A stretch of 64,000 bases of DNA. It comes from Pseudomonas viridiflava (GTDB taxonomy: Bacteria; Pseudomonadota; Gammaproteobacteria; Pseudomonadales; Pseudomonadaceae). The DNA lies in NCBI RefSeq assembly GCF_900573885.1, contig NZ_UPSE01000449.1:186001-250000 (forward strand). The letters are read 5' to 3'. Position 1 is the stretch's first letter; every line of letters begins with the position of its first letter. The position numbers and the translations under genes are program-made. The notes under the pieces were generated by a model that made no database searches, was not told the DNA's origin, and was given only the letters and a program-made list of their open reading frames with translations. Shown in pieces: positions 16,327 to 25,911 of the stretch.

Positions 16327-17061
16327 CTAGGCAAACGCCTCTATCTGCGGCGCGGCTTCCGTGGGCGAAGCAATACTCTGATACACCTGCAGCGACGCGT
16401 CGGTGTTGCTGGCCTTCGCGGTATCGCTGGCTGCACTGTCGTTGTCGTCCTCAGCGTCTTTTTCTTCAGCCTGCTCGACGCTCTCATTACGGCGCTGTTC
16501 AGCCAGCTCTGCCCGGGCGGCGGCAGCCAGGCCCTGCGCTTGCGCGGCTACGCGAAGATCCTGCGCAGACGGGTCGGCTGGCGCCAGCGCCGCACGGATG
16601 ACGATTTCCATTTTGCTGATCGTCGCCGCCGGGTCGTTGGCCACGGCGCCGGCATCAATGCCCACTTCGCCGCCCACCGCATAGGCCTTGCCGTCCGGCC
16701 CGCGCTGCACGGTGTAACTCGGCGCACCCGCATACGCCCCGCCGACCGAAGCATGAGCCGCCTCATGGGCGCGGACTTCGGCGTCGCGGCTCGACAATTC
16801 GGAAATCGTTTGGCGATCAAGCTGCGCTTGCCGGGAATCAGGATCGTTGGCCTGAGCGTCAGCGCCCTCTTCATCAGCACTGCCATCGGCAGCGGACAGG
16901 CGCTTGCCGTCGGCAGACAACGTCACCGTGGTAGCGGGCGAGGCAGGGGAAAGAGGGGATTCAGAGGAAGCGGCCGCCGCGTCAGTGGCAAGCGAAGACG
17001 GGCTTGGCGTGGGCGAAGCCTGCGGAGAAAGCGGATAACTCGCAGCACTGCCGATTTGCAT
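16327..17061 (-). CDS. SprA-related putative metallopeptidase-like protein
   Basis: A 244-aa protein. The first ~80 residues are a disordered Ser/Pro/Ala linker; a conserved domain follows containing ELSSRDAEVRAHEAAHAS, in which HEAAH at residues 99-103 is an HExxH zinc-protease-type motif, and then GGAYAGAPSYTVQRGPDGK...YAVGGEVGID. This is the pattern of the SprA-related family (catalytic activity not demonstrated as far as I know). The tail is Ala/Gln/Glu-rich and helical. There is no signal peptide. The ribosome binding site is poor. It sits between the third acyl-CoA dehydrogenase and the biotin operon, a position held by a hypothetical gene in P. aeruginosa as I recall it. Confidence 0.72.
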   Translation of the reverse strand: MQIGSAASYPLSPQASPTPSPSSLATDAAAASSESPLSPASPATTVTLSADGKRLSAADGSADEEGADAQANDPDSRQAQLDRQTISELSSRDAEVRAHEAAHASVGGAYAGAPSYTVQRGPDGKAYAVGGEVGIDAGAVANDPAATISKMEIVIRAALAPADPSAQDLRVAAQAQGLAAAARAELAEQRRNESVEQAEEKDAEDDNDSAASDTAKASNTDASLQVYQSIASPTEAAPQIEAFA

Positions 17062-17135
17062 GGGCTTTACTCAATGCCCGGTACGAAACGGACCCGTGAC
17101 GGGCCCAGCCGCCGACGGCGTCGGACGGCGATCAA

Positions 17136-17375
17136 TCAGGCGCGGATATCGATCAGGGTGCCCAGCACTTCGTCGCTGGTCTCGATGACTTTCGCGCCCG
17201 CCTGGGCTTCGGTTTTGCCGACGCTCAGTTGCACAAGGTTTTCCGCGGTATCGGCGGCATCGGAGCTGCGCGTTACCGTATTGCTGGCGATTTCGGACGC
17301 CGCTTGCTCAATCCGGCGCTGGCCAGATTGCACGGTGCTTAACCCGGAGCTGAAAGCACTACCCGAGATTTCCAT
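17136..17375 (-). CDS. Small protein resembling a flagellar rod/hook C-terminal segment
   Basis: A 79-aa protein starting MEISGSAFSSGLSTVQSGQRR. The C-terminal half, NLVQLSVGKTEAQAGAKVIE then TSDEVLGTLIDIRA, mirrors the Flg_bbr_C helix of flagellar axial proteins (pattern N-L-x-x-A-x-AKVI-T-DE-L-TL), while the N-terminal half has the matching heptad-like Ser/Ala helix. It lacks any middle domain, so it is a minimal coiled-coil protein and not a full rod or hook protein. The start at 17375 is favoured by GAGG seven bases upstream. An inverted repeat TTAAGC-N7-GCTTAA lies about 50 bp upstream. The function is unknown. Confidence 0.6.
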   Translation of the reverse strand: MEISGSAFSSGLSTVQSGQRRIEQAASEIASNTVTRSSDAADTAENLVQLSVGKTEAQAGAKVIETSDEVLGTLIDIRA

Positions 17376-17468
17376 CGCAGACCTCGATAAAAGTGAAATT
17401 TCTGACGCCAATTTAAGCAGATTGCGCTTAAAAAACGTACGAACAAAAGGCTATCGCCGCGTCTCTGG

Positions 17469-18152
17469 TTATAGCGCTAAATGCGCAAGGTTCAGATGAC
17501 CGGCCACGTTCTCGGGGCTTGCCGCCGGTAAACGCGGCACCCGACCCACGCACGGCGCGGCCAGCACCTCGGTCAACGTGGCCAGATTTTCATCCAGACG
17601 GGACGTTTGCGGGTCAATAATATTCGCCACCCAGCCGGCCAGCTTCAGGCCATCACGCACAATCGCCTCGGCGCTCAGCACCGCGTGATTGATACAGCCC
17701 AGGCGCACGCCGACCACGAGAATCACCGGCAAGCCCAGTGCAATGGGCAGGTCAGACAAGAAACCGCCGTCACCCAGTGGCACGCGCCAGCCGCCAGCGC
17801 CTTCCACCACAGTGAAGTCTGCATTCTGGTCCAGCACATGACGCACCGGTGCCAGCAACGCCGCTGCTGTCAGCTCGACACCCGCTTCCCGCGCCGCCAA
17901 GTGAGGCGCTATTGCCGGGGCAAAGGCCAGCGGATTGACCTCGGCGTAGCTCAGGGGCACGGAACATTGTTCCAGCAGCGCCAGCGCATCGCTGTTGCGC
18001 AAACCCTCGCCGGTGGTCTCACTACCGGACGCCACCGGCTTGCACGCAGCGGTGCTCAAGCCCTGAAGGCGAGCGGCACACAGCAGCCCGGCAGCGATGG
18101 TGGTTTTACCGACCTCGGTGTCGGTGCCGGCGATAAAAAATGCAGCGCTCAT
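17469..18152 (-). CDS. bioD: Dethiobiotin synthetase
   Basis: Uses ATP and CO2 to close the ureido ring of 7,8-diaminopelargonate, giving dethiobiotin, the penultimate step of biotin synthesis. A P-loop GTDTEVGKT is at residues 9-17, with the substrate Lys-like region ACKPVASG at about 36-43 and VEGAGGWRVPL further on. It is 227 aa, normal for the family. It is the last gene of bioB-F-H-C-D, starting one base after the bioC stop codon. bioA is not in the window. Confidence 0.94.
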   Translation of the reverse strand: MSAAFFIAGTDTEVGKTTIAAGLLCAARLQGLSTAACKPVASGSETTGEGLRNSDALALLEQCSVPLSYAEVNPLAFAPAIAPHLAAREAGVELTAAALLAPVRHVLDQNADFTVVEGAGGWRVPLGDGGFLSDLPIALGLPVILVVGVRLGCINHAVLSAEAIVRDGLKLAGWVANIIDPQTSRLDENLATLTEVLAAPCVGRVPRLPAASPENVAGHLNLAHLAL

Positions 18153-18153
18153 C

Positions 18154-18954
18154 TCAACGTTCCTTTTCCAGCACGGCGTACACCACCTGATACGTCGCCG
18201 GTAAACCCTGCGCCTGGCGGAACTGCTCGTACGCCTCGATCAGCGCCAGAATCCGCGCCCGGCCCGTCAGTCCACCCGGCCGCCCCGGATTAAGGTTGTG
18301 CGCGCCGAGCGCTTTGAGTTCATGGGTCAGGCTGCGCACGTCGGGGTAATGCAAGACGTGGGGCTGCACAGCCAGGCTGCGCACCCGCAAGCCGCTGCCG
18401 GCGCACAGCTGTTGATAGTCGCTGAACTGGCGGAACCGGTTCACATGCACATGGCCGTCCACCGCCTGCCAGCTGTTGCGCAACTCCTGCAGCGTGCCGA
18501 CGCACAGGCTGCTGAAGGCCAGCACACCGCCTGGGCGCAGCACGCGTTTGGCTTCGCTGAGCACCGCCGCGAAGTCGCCACACCATTGCACCGCCAGGCT
18601 GGTAAACAGCAGGTCGCAGCTGGCGTCACGCAGCGGCAGGCGCTCGGCATCGCCAGCAATAAAATGCTGCGCGCCGCCCAACGGTCGCGCGTGTTGCAGC
18701 ATGCCTTCGGCGATGTCCAGCGCCATGCCGGCCGCGGCACCAAACCGCTCGCCCAGTGCGCGGGTGAAATAGCCGGTGCCGCAGCCGATATCCAGCCAGT
18801 CAGCCGGCGCCAGTGTTGTCGGCAACTGCTCAAGCAGGTGATTGCCGACGGCGCGTTGCAGCTCGGCGACGCTGTCGTAACTGGCCGCCGCACGGGAGAA
18901 GGAGGCGGCGACCTGGCGTTTGTCGGGCAGCGCCATAGTGGTGGCCTCAGTCAT
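18154..18954 (-). CDS. bioC: Malonyl-ACP O-methyltransferase
   Basis: A SAM-dependent enzyme that methylates malonyl-ACP so that the fatty acid synthesis machinery can build the pimeloyl chain. Motif I is [15 protein letters not shown], followed by [15 protein letters not shown] and the post-motif [10 protein letters not shown] typical of BioC. The start at 18954 is chosen because its ATG overlaps the bioH stop, giving translational coupling with a GAGG upstream; an in-frame ATG four codons earlier is possible. 266 aa. Confidence 0.92.
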   Translation of the reverse strand: MTEATTMALPDKRQVAASFSRAAASYDSVAELQRAVGNHLLEQLPTTLAPADWLDIGCGTGYFTRALGERFGAAAGMALDIAEGMLQHARPLGGAQHFIAGDAERLPLRDASCDLLFTSLAVQWCGDFAAVLSEAKRVLRPGGVLAFSSLCVGTLQELRNSWQAVDGHVHVNRFRQFSDYQQLCAGSGLRVRSLAVQPHVLHYPDVRSLTHELKALGAHNLNPGRPGGLTGRARILALIEAYEQFRQAQGLPATYQVVYAVLEKER

Positions 18955-19678
18955 TGCCGGCCTCATGCAGAAAAGCCTGAATGGCCGCCGCTACTTCATG
19001 CGGGCTCTCCAGTACAAAGGCATGGCTGACAGCTTCGATCAGGCCGACTTCCACATCCGCCAGCAGCTCCAGCACAGCGCCGGCCGCTTCTGCCGGCACC
19101 AGCGCGTCGGCACCGGCGAACAGGTGCAGTTGCGGGCCGCCAAACGCTTGCAACGTTGCTCGAGTATCCAGCGCCGCCAGTACGTGCAAGCCATGCAGCA
19201 ACTCGGCGGCGTCGCCGTGCGGGGCGCTGGCCGTGAGTTGCCGGGCCAGGCTGCGCGGTTCTTCTGCGCCCTGGGCACAAAGCAGGCTGAAGCGCTTCAA
19301 CATCGCGACCGGGTTGTCGGCGCAGCCCTGTAAAAAGGCGGCGAAATCATCCGCCGGCATTGCCGATGGCCACACACTGCTGGCGACGAACCGGGCATTG
19401 CTGGCCAGGGTAATCAGGCCGCAGCAGCGGTCACCGCGACGCGCGGCCAACTCGGCCGCCAACATGCCACCCAGCGACCAGCCGCCAAGCCAACAGTCTT
19501 GCGGCACGTTGGCGTCTAGCTCGTCCAGCCAGTCGGCCGGATGGCTCGAATTCAGTGAAGGCAGCAGCTCTATGTGAACCAGCAAACGCTCGTCGAGCCC
19601 GCGCAATGCGGCCGCCAGTGGCTCAAGCGGCGCACTGCCCAAGCCCCAGCCGGGCAGCAGCACCAGGCGATTACGCAT
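18947..19678 (-). CDS. bioH: Pimeloyl-ACP methyl ester carboxylesterase
   Basis: An alpha/beta hydrolase of 243 aa that removes the methyl group from pimeloyl-ACP methyl ester, ending chain elongation. LLPGWGLG at residues 7-14 forms the oxyanion region, and the nucleophile is S68 in GWSLGG. A candidate His (SHAFVLESP) lies near the C terminus. The start at 19678 overlaps the bioF stop codon (AATGCGTAA arrangement), so the genes are coupled. It overlaps bioC by 8 nt. Confidence 0.92.
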   Translation of the reverse strand: MRNRLVLLPGWGLGSAPLEPLAAALRGLDERLLVHIELLPSLNSSHPADWLDELDANVPQDCWLGGWSLGGMLAAELAARRGDRCCGLITLASNARFVASSVWPSAMPADDFAAFLQGCADNPVAMLKRFSLLCAQGAEEPRSLARQLTASAPHGDAAELLHGLHVLAALDTRATLQAFGGPQLHLFAGADALVPAEAAGAVLELLADVEVGLIEAVSHAFVLESPHEVAAAIQAFLHEAGND

Positions 19679-20858
19679 TGTCCAGCTCCAACAACGGCCA
19701 GCACTCCGCCAACCCATTCAACAATTGCTGCACCTGCGCCTCGCTATGGGCAGCCGACAGCGTCACCCGCAGGCGCGCGCTGCCAGCGGGCACGGTGGGC
19801 GGGCGAATCGCCGTCACCATCAACCCGCGTTCACGCAACAACTCGGACAGCCGCACCGCGCGCCCGGCATCGCCAATCACAATCGGCTGAATCGGCGTAA
19901 AGCTGTCCATCAACTCCAGGCCCAACGCTTGCGCGCCGCGACGGAACTGGCTGATCAGGTTGTTTAAATGCTCGCGGCGCCAGTGCTCGCTGCGCAGCAA
20001 TTTCAGGCTTTGCAGGGTGGCGCAGGCCAGCGCGGGCGGCTGACTGGTGGTGTAGATGTAGGGCCGGGCGAATTGCACTAAGGTTTCGATCAGCTCTTCG
20101 CTGCCGGCGACAAAAGCACCAGCGGTGCCGAAGGCCTTGCCTAGGGTGCCGACCAGCACGGGCACGTCTTCCATGCTCAAGCCGTAGTGCTCGACAATGC
20201 CGCCTCCGTTAGCGCCCAGCGACCCAAAGCCGTGGGCGTCGTCGACCATCAGCCAGGCGCCAGCAGTTTTGCAGGTGGCGGCCAGGGCCGGCAGGTCGGC
20301 GATGTCGCCGTCCATGCTGAACACGCCATCGGTGACCACCAAGGTGTTACCGGCAGGCTCTTTTTTGTCCGAACGGGCGATGCGCACGCACAGGCTTTCG
20401 GCGTCGTTGTGCAAATAACGGGAAAAGCGCGCGCCGCTGAGCAGGCCGGCGTCGAGCAAGGAGGCGTGGTTGAGGCGGTCTTCCAGCACGGTATCGCCCT
20501 GCCCGACCAGCGCGGTAACGGCGCCGAGGTTGGCCATATAGCCGGTGGAAAACAGCAGCGCGCGCGGTCGGCCGGTGAGGTCGGCGAGCGCTTCTTCAAG
20601 CGCGTGATGCGGCGTGCTGTGGCCGATCACCAGATGGGACGCGCCGCCGCCCACGCCCCAGCGCTCGGCCCCGGCTTTCCAGGCGGCAATCACTTCAGGG
20701 TGATTGGCCAGGCCCAGGTAGTCGTTATTGCAGAACGCCAGCAAGCGCTTGCCGTCGACGACCACGTCCGGCCCCTGCGGGGTTTCCAGCAGCGGGCGGT
20801 GGCGATAGAGGTTGTCGGCGCGGCGGGCGGCCAGGCGGGCGGAAAGGTCGAAGCTCAT
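19671..20858 (-). CDS. bioF: 8-amino-7-oxononanoate synthase
   Basis: A PLP enzyme (395 aa) joining pimeloyl-ACP/CoA to L-alanine with loss of CO2. The PLP lysine is K241 in [11 protein letters not shown], with [15 protein letters not shown] near the N terminus and [14 protein letters not shown] before the lysine. It is second in the bio operon; the 113-bp gap to bioB holds a large inverted repeat, which could partly separate bioB from bioFHCD at the RNA level. Confidence 0.95.
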   Translation of the reverse strand: MSFDLSARLAARRADNLYRHRPLLETPQGPDVVVDGKRLLAFCNNDYLGLANHPEVIAAWKAGAERWGVGGGASHLVIGHSTPHHALEEALADLTGRPRALLFSTGYMANLGAVTALVGQGDTVLEDRLNHASLLDAGLLSGARFSRYLHNDAESLCVRIARSDKKEPAGNTLVVTDGVFSMDGDIADLPALAATCKTAGAWLMVDDAHGFGSLGANGGGIVEHYGLSMEDVPVLVGTLGKAFGTAGAFVAGSEELIETLVQFARPYIYTTSQPPALACATLQSLKLLRSEHWRREHLNNLISQFRRGAQALGLELMDSFTPIQPIVIGDAGRAVRLSELLRERGLMVTAIRPPTVPAGSARLRVTLSAAHSEAQVQQLLNGLAECWPLLELDNA

Positions 20859-20882
20859 GGGACGTTTGCCTTACGCGATCCT

Positions 20883-20948
20883 GTAGGAGCGAGCTCGCTC
20901 GCGAAGCTTGTGATCTTGGAAACGCTTCGCGAGCACGCTCGCTCCTAC
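20883..20948. repeat. Inverted repeat between bioB and bioF
   Basis: GTAGGAGCGAGC...GCGAAGC on the left pairs with GCTTCGCGAGC...GCTCCTAC on the right, giving a stem of about 25 bp with a short loop. It is the same REP-like family (GTAGGAGC ends) as at 27389 and 52756. Inside a transcript it could stabilise the upstream bioB message or act as a partial terminator. Confidence 0.88.
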
Positions 20949-20971
20949 GGGGTACGGCGGGATTCAGATGA

Positions 20972-22030
20972 TCAGGCCGAGGCAGCGTCGTAGAACAGCT
21001 CGCTGCTCTTCTGCTCGATCAGTGCCTGCTCGATAGCGGCCTGATGCACTTCGTCCGCATGCTCTTCGCGCTCTTCCGGTTTGATACCCAGGCGGCTGAA
21101 CAGCAGCATGTCTTTGTCGGCTTGCGGGTTGGCGGTGGTCAGCAGTTTTTCGCCGTAGAAAATCGAGTTGGCGCCTGCAAAGAACGCCAGGGCCTGCATC
21201 TGTTCGTTCATTGCTTCACGGCCAGCGGACAGGCGCACATGGGCTTTGGGCATAAGAATGCGCGCTACAGCCAGCATGCGAATGAAGTCGAACGGGTCCA
21301 CGTCTTCGGCGTTGGCCAGCGGCGTGCCCTGCACTTTTACCAGCATGTTGATCGGCACCGATTCCGGGTGCTCTGGCAGGTTGGCCAGTTGAATCAGCAG
21401 GCCGGCGCGGTCGTCCAGCGATTCGCCCATGCCCAGAATGCCGCCCGAGCAGATCTTCATGCCCGCATCACGCACGTAGGCCAGGGTTTCCAGGCGCTCG
21501 CTGTAGGTGCGAGTGGTAATGATGCTGCCGTAGAACTCAGGCGAGGTGTCGAGGTTGTGGTTGTAGTAATCAAGACCCGCCTCGGCCAGGGCGCTGGTTT
21601 GCTCTTTATCGAGCTTGCCCAGGGTCATGCAGGTTTCCAGGCCCAGCGCCTTCACGCCTTTGACCATTTGCAGCACGTAGGGCATGTCTTTCGCGGATGG
21701 GTGCTTCCACGCAGCGCCCATGCAGAAACGGGTCGAACCGATGGCCTTGGCTTCTGCCGCTGCCTCCAGAACCTTCTGAACTTCCATTAGCTTTTGCTTA
21801 TCCAGGCCGGTGTTGTAGTGGCCGGATTGCGGGCAGTACTTACAGTCTTCAGGGCAGGCGCCGGTTTTGATGGAAAGCAGCGTGGAGACCTGCACGCGGT
21901 TGGCATCGAAATGCGCGCGGTGCACGGTTTGGGCCTGGAACAGCAGGTCGTTGAAGGGCTGCTGGAAAAGTGCCTTAACCTCAGCGAGGGACCAGTCGTG
22001 ACGCAGGGTAGGAGAAGTAGTGGCGCTCAT
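20972..22030 (-). CDS. bioB: Biotin synthase
   Basis: A radical SAM enzyme (352 aa) inserting sulfur into dethiobiotin. The [4Fe-4S] motif CPEDCKYC supplies C59, C63 and C66, with the additional cluster cysteines downstream (for example CMGAAW and CMTLGKL). It is the first gene of the bio operon, with a BirA-type operator and a TTGACA -35 element upstream. The ATG at 22030 is retained as the family start. Confidence 0.95.
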   Translation of the reverse strand: MSATTSPTLRHDWSLAEVKALFQQPFNDLLFQAQTVHRAHFDANRVQVSTLLSIKTGACPEDCKYCPQSGHYNTGLDKQKLMEVQKVLEAAAEAKAIGSTRFCMGAAWKHPSAKDMPYVLQMVKGVKALGLETCMTLGKLDKEQTSALAEAGLDYYNHNLDTSPEFYGSIITTRTYSERLETLAYVRDAGMKICSGGILGMGESLDDRAGLLIQLANLPEHPESVPINMLVKVQGTPLANAEDVDPFDFIRMLAVARILMPKAHVRLSAGREAMNEQMQALAFFAGANSIFYGEKLLTTANPQADKDMLLFSRLGIKPEEREEHADEVHQAAIEQALIEQKSSELFYDAASA

Positions 22031-22120
22031 CAGCAGTCCTTCTTGTAGTCGTGCGCGGCGGGTGAATCAGACAATGCCCACAAGCGCGGTATGGATGTTC
22101 GGCATAGTTAAGGAAGCAAA

Positions 22121-22861
22121 ATGCGCTGTCAACCTGCCAAGGGGAAAGTGGTTTACAAGTGGTTAAATAATGACCAGCCGTGTTTTCTGTGCGACTTGCC
22201 CGGCGGCGGTCAGCGCAGCCTGTGCTCAGCCTGCGAAGCCGAGCTGCCATGGCTGGACGTTCACTGCACCCTTTGCGCGCTGCCCTTGCCCGTGCCGGGG
22301 ATGATTTGCGGCGAATGCCAGAAAAAACCGCCGCAGTTCGACCAGGTTGTAGCGCCCTGGCATTACGGCTTTCCCATCGACACGCTCATCACGCAGTTCA
22401 AGCACCACGGCAAGTGGCCTGTGGGACGCCTGCTGGGGCTGCTTTTGTCACACCATCTGCAAAACGCGTTTGCTGCCGGCCTTGCACGCCCGGAAATACT
22501 GCTGCCGGTACCGCTGGGCAAACAGCGCCTGCGCCAGCGCGGGTTCAATCAGGCCGGCATGTTGGCCGACTGGTTGGGCACTGCGTTGCGCCTGCCTGTA
22601 AACAGCCGCCTGCTAAGCCGCGTGCGTGAGACCGACGCGCAGCAAGCGCTCGATGCCGCCGCCCGCCAGCGCAATCTGCGTAATGCCTTCGTGCTCAACG
22701 ACAGCGCCCAGGTCGCCGGCAAACACGTGGCGGTGGTGGACGATGTGCTAACCACCGGCGCCACGGCCAACAGCCTGGCGCGCTTGCTGAAAAAAGCCGG
22801 TGCGCGCCGTGTAGACGTGTATTGCCTGGCCCGCACGCCGAAACCCGGCGAAACAGCCTGA
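22121..22861 (+). CDS. ComF family amidophosphoribosyltransferase-like protein
   Basis: A 246-aa ComF/GntX family protein with an N-terminal Cys cluster (CFLC, CSAC, CTLC, CGEC at about residues 21-67) likely binding zinc. It ends in a phosphoribosyltransferase domain with the PRPP loop VAVVDDVLTTGATANSLA. ComF proteins aid DNA uptake in competent bacteria, while the family also includes carbon-uptake/GntX relatives; its job here is not known. ATG 22121 has a good AAGGAA, but a GTG at 22149 preceded by AGGGG is a possible alternative. The start region overlaps the BirA-type operator of the divergent bio operon. Confidence 0.85.
   Translation: MRCQPAKGKVVYKWLNNDQPCFLCDLPGGGQRSLCSACEAELPWLDVHCTLCALPLPVPGMICGECQKKPPQFDQVVAPWHYGFPIDTLITQFKHHGKWPVGRLLGLLLSHHLQNAFAAGLARPEILLPVPLGKQRLRQRGFNQAGMLADWLGTALRLPVNSRLLSRVRETDAQQALDAAARQRNLRNAFVLNDSAQVAGKHVAVVDDVLTTGATANSLARLLKKAGARRVDVYCLARTPKPGETA
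22126..22158 (-). promoter_or_regulatory. BirA-type biotin operator and bio promoter
   Basis: CTGTCAACC - N15 - GGTTTACAA fits the widespread BirA operator TTGTAAACC-N14-16-GGTTTACAA, with a perfect right arm and seven of nine matches on the left. On the minus strand the left arm contains TTGACA (22132-22127), a perfect -35 sequence, with a weak -10 about 17 bp on, so BirA bound to biotinyl-AMP would cover the bioB promoter about 100 bp before bioB. It also overlaps the first codons of comF. Confidence 0.75.
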
Positions 22862-22921
22862 GGCCAACGCTCGGCGCGCCGCTGGGCGTACACTGGCGCC
22901 CCACGCCGCCAGGAACGTCCC

Positions 22922-23896
22922 ATGAGCCACCCGTTTGCTGACCTCACCCCCGACCTGGTTCTGGATGCCGTAGAAAGCATCGGGTTTCTCAGCGATGCCC
23001 GCGTCATGGCGCTCAACAGTTACGAGAACCGCGTGTATCAGGTGGGCATCGACGAGGGCCAGCCGCTGATTGCCAAGTTCTACCGGCCGGCGCGCTGGAC
23101 CGACGCGGCGATTCTCGAAGAACACGCCTTCACCGCCGAGCTGGCCGATTGCGAGGTGCCGGTGGTGGCGCCAATGGTGCACAACGGCAAAACCTTGTTC
23201 GAACATAAAGGCTTTCGTTTCACCTTGTTCCCCCGCCGTGGCGGCCGCGCGCCGGAGCCGGGCAACCTTGACCAGCTCTATCGTCTCGGCCAGTTGCTCG
23301 GCCGCCTGCATGCGGTAGGCGCCAGCAAACCCTTCGCCCACCGCGACGAATTGAGCGTGCAGAACTTCGGTCACCAGTCGCTGGCAACCCTGCTGGACGG
23401 CGGTTTTATTCCCAAGAGTTTGCTGCCGGCTTACGAGTCGGTGGCCCGCGACGCATTGAAACGCGTGGAAGACCTGTACGCCGCCACGCCCTACAGCGCT
23501 ATTCGCATGCACGGCGATTGCCACCCCGGCAACATGATGTGCCGCGACGAGGTGTTCCATATCGTCGACCTCGACGACTGCCGCATGGGCCCGGCAGTGC
23601 AGGACTTATGGATGATGCTGGCCGGCGACCGCCACGAGCGCCTCGGCCAATTGGCGGAGCTGGTGGACGGCTATCAGGAATTCCACGACTTCAATCCGCG
23701 CCAGCTGCCGCTGATCGAAGCCCTGCGCACCCTGCGTCTTATGCACTACAGCGCCTGGCTCGCACGGCGCTGGGATGATCCGGCATTTCCCATGAGCTTT
23801 CCGTGGTTCGGCACGGAACGTTATTGGGGCGAGCAGATTCTGGTGCTGCGCGAGCAACTCTCGGCGCTGCAGGAAGAGCCGCTGCGGCTGTTTTGA
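22922..23896 (+). CDS. srkA: Stress response kinase A (YihE/RdoA-like)
   Basis: A cytoplasmic Ser/Thr kinase of 324 aa with the aminoglycoside phosphotransferase fold. The N terminus MSHPFADLTPDLVLDAVESI and the ENRVYQVG...IAKFYRPARW block are as in E. coli SrkA/YihE. The catalytic loop IRMHGDCHPGNMM and the metal-binding IVDLDDCRMGP are intact. Family members counteract programmed death under stress, including MazEF-linked responses, in E. coli. GGAAC precedes the ATG. It is convergent with nirV, only a few bases separating the stop codons. Confidence 0.9.
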   Translation: MSHPFADLTPDLVLDAVESIGFLSDARVMALNSYENRVYQVGIDEGQPLIAKFYRPARWTDAAILEEHAFTAELADCEVPVVAPMVHNGKTLFEHKGFRFTLFPRRGGRAPEPGNLDQLYRLGQLLGRLHAVGASKPFAHRDELSVQNFGHQSLATLLDGGFIPKSLLPAYESVARDALKRVEDLYAATPYSAIRMHGDCHPGNMMCRDEVFHIVDLDDCRMGPAVQDLWMMLAGDRHERLGQLAELVDGYQEFHDFNPRQLPLIEALRTLRLMHYSAWLARRWDDPAFPMSFPWFGTERYWGEQILVLREQLSALQEEPLRLF

Positions 23897-24631
23897 TTAG
23901 CGCGACTCGCGCACCAGACGCAGCCCTACATAAGTAGGCGGGGTGCCCACCGAGCAGGCGCCGCTGACCGGATCGCGAACGAAGTCGGACAGCGCGCTCG
24001 GGTGGCGACCTGCGGCGATATGAATGCCGCAAAAATCCTGGTCGGCGCCCACGTCGGAAAAACAGGTGTTGGTCCATTCCCAGACATTCGAGGCAATGCT
24101 CACCAGGCCGCTGGCGCTTGGTGATTGCTCGGAAAAGCGCTCCACTTTCAGCGAGGGCGCGCTGCGCTGGGCGTCACGTTCATATTCATCCAGCCAGCGC
24201 CGCGCCGGGTTACGTGGGTCGTCCTTGATGGGCGGATCATCGACATACAAGTGACCCACCGCCAATAGCCACTCGCTGTAGTGGGGCAGCCGGTACGTTT
24301 CGCCTCTCGCCGAAGACAGCCACGCCGCATACGCCGTGGCATCCACCCAACTGATGCCCACCACCGGCTGATCGGTGCGCTTGCGGCCTGGTTTATCCAG
24401 GGCGGCGCAGGCTTTGGCGCGAACACAGGCGGCGTATTCAGCACGGCTAACCTGGCGGCGCATGATGCTGAACCTCGGCACGTTCTCCTCCACGGGAACA
24501 AAGGAGCCCGGCGACTGGTAGCGCGCGACGCCAGCCGGCACCTCCACCCACGTGCTCTCTTGCTGAGGCGCCGGCCCGCCCATTCCCAGCGCCATCAACA
24601 GGCCCAACACCAACGTTTCAGAGCGATCCAC
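23897..24631 (-). CDS. nirV: NirV-like formylglycine-generating-enzyme-family protein
   Basis: A 244-aa protein of the sulfatase-modifying-factor (FGE) fold, with an N-terminal hydrophobic segment suggesting export. It shows the family's order of motifs: RRQVSRAEYAACVRA, PVVGISWVDATAYAAWLS, YRLPHYSEWLLA, ASNVWEWTNTCF and a C-terminal YVGLRLVRE. Pairing with nirK is the signature of NirV, whose role in nitrite reductase maturation or activity is still unclear. The start is GTG behind GGAGG, 11 bp after the nirK stop codon, so the two form an operon. The name rests on this context. Confidence 0.8.
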   Translation of the reverse strand: MDRSETLVLGLLMALGMGGPAPQQESTWVEVPAGVARYQSPGSFVPVEENVPRFSIMRRQVSRAEYAACVRAKACAALDKPGRKRTDQPVVGISWVDATAYAAWLSSARGETYRLPHYSEWLLAVGHLYVDDPPIKDDPRNPARRWLDEYERDAQRSAPSLKVERFSEQSPSASGLVSIASNVWEWTNTCFSDVGADQDFCGIHIAAGRHPSALSDFVRDPVSGACSVGTPPTYVGLRLVRESR

Positions 24632-24642
24632 AGCGCCTCCTT

Positions 24643-25722
24643 TTATTGAACCTTGGTGATCGGACCGGGTGCCTTCACCTGTTCCATCAAATCGTTATCC
24701 CACCCGCCTTCCACCTTCACGTGGCCGGCTGCGCCCAGTTCCATGGCTTCGATCAGGTTGTGGTTCACGTAGGCGTAGATACCGGGTTGCTTGAAGGTGT
24801 ACAGCGCGGCGCCGGCCGAGCCGCCGCGGATAAACCAGGTTTCCTGATCCTTCTGCGGCGGGTTGGCGAACTTGCCGTTTTCCCACACCCAATCGCCGTG
24901 GCCGCCGATCAGGTGCGGGCGGGTGTCGCGGTTGGCCTGGGAATGGATAAACAGCACGGTTTCGCCGACCTTGGCGGTCATGGCGTTTTCGCCGGTCAGC
25001 GCACCGACGCGGCCGTTGAACACCACGTGGCTCGGCGTGAGGGTGCGCATGACGGCGCGGGTGTCGGCGTAACTGGCGATGGCGTTGGGGTATTCCTTGT
25101 ACTTGCCGTCCGGGCCCTTGGGGATGTAGAGGTCGAACTCGCCAATGGTGTAGGCGCGGTCGTAATGCAGGGAGTTGCCGGAAGGGTCTTTGAGTCCTTC
25201 GCGGGGCAGTACCATCAACGTACCGCTCATGCCTGACACGACGTGCCAGGGCACCATGCCTTCGGGCGCGCAGTGATAAATAAAGGTGCCGCTGCGGTCG
25301 GCTTTGAAGCGCAGAACGGTTTCCTGGCCGGGTGCGATAAAGGTCAACTTGCCGCCGCCGAGGGCACCGGTGGCGGCGTGGAAATCAATGTTGTGCGCCA
25401 GGCTGTTGGTGGCCGGGTTTACCAGCGTCAACTCAACGTAATCGCCCTCGTGCACCACCATGGTCGGACCGGGCATCGAGCCGTCGAAGGTCATGGCCTG
25501 TAACGTGGTGCCCTGATTGTCGATGACCATTTTTTTCTCTTCGATGGTCATTCGGAACTGCACCACTTTTGGCGCGCCTTTATCGACTTGCTGGTGGGCG
25601 TGAACCTGCGGCGGCGCCACCAGCTCGACGCTCACCCGCTGCAAGCCATCGGCGCCACTTGCCATAACGGCGCCTGACAGGCTCATGGCAACAGCCAGTA
25701 CCAACGGTTTGATGCTGTTCAT
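24643..25722 (-). CDS. nirK: Copper-containing nitrite reductase
   Basis: A periplasmic trimeric enzyme reducing nitrite to nitric oxide. It is 359 aa with a ~22-residue signal peptide (cut after AVMASG). Type 1 copper ligands are H110, C151, H160 and M165 ([17 protein letters not shown]). Type 2 ligands are H115, H150 and H321 ([14 protein letters not shown]). Catalytic D113 and H270 (RPHLIGGHG) are all present, so the protein looks active and of class I. The start is at 25722 behind GGAG; the longer open frame upstream is not supported. No nitric oxide reductase or electron donor gene is adjacent, and I found no clear FNR/DNR box. Confidence 0.94.
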   Translation of the reverse strand: MNSIKPLVLAVAMSLSGAVMASGADGLQRVSVELVAPPQVHAHQQVDKGAPKVVQFRMTIEEKKMVIDNQGTTLQAMTFDGSMPGPTMVVHEGDYVELTLVNPATNSLAHNIDFHAATGALGGGKLTFIAPGQETVLRFKADRSGTFIYHCAPEGMVPWHVVSGMSGTLMVLPREGLKDPSGNSLHYDRAYTIGEFDLYIPKGPDGKYKEYPNAIASYADTRAVMRTLTPSHVVFNGRVGALTGENAMTAKVGETVLFIHSQANRDTRPHLIGGHGDWVWENGKFANPPQKDQETWFIRGGSAGAALYTFKQPGIYAYVNHNLIEAMELGAAGHVKVEGGWDNDLMEQVKAPGPITKVQ

Positions 25723-25911
25723 TCCAAGCTCCATCAGTAATTGAGTGAAGGCCATTGCAGGCCATCGCCCAGTTGCTGTTGTTGTCTTGGAGCAATACCT
25801 GGTCAACGCTTTGTCGGAGCAAGCGATTTCACACGGCCCCAGTCGCCCGGTCGGACAGATGCGTGCGCGCTGACTAGAATGGGCCTCAGCGTTTTCGCAC
25901 AAAGGATTTTC

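Noticed and set aside
25723..25911. FNR/DNR box (TTGAT-N4-ATCAA) upstream of nirK
   Set aside because: Only poor partial matches such as TTGAC...; not strong enough to report.
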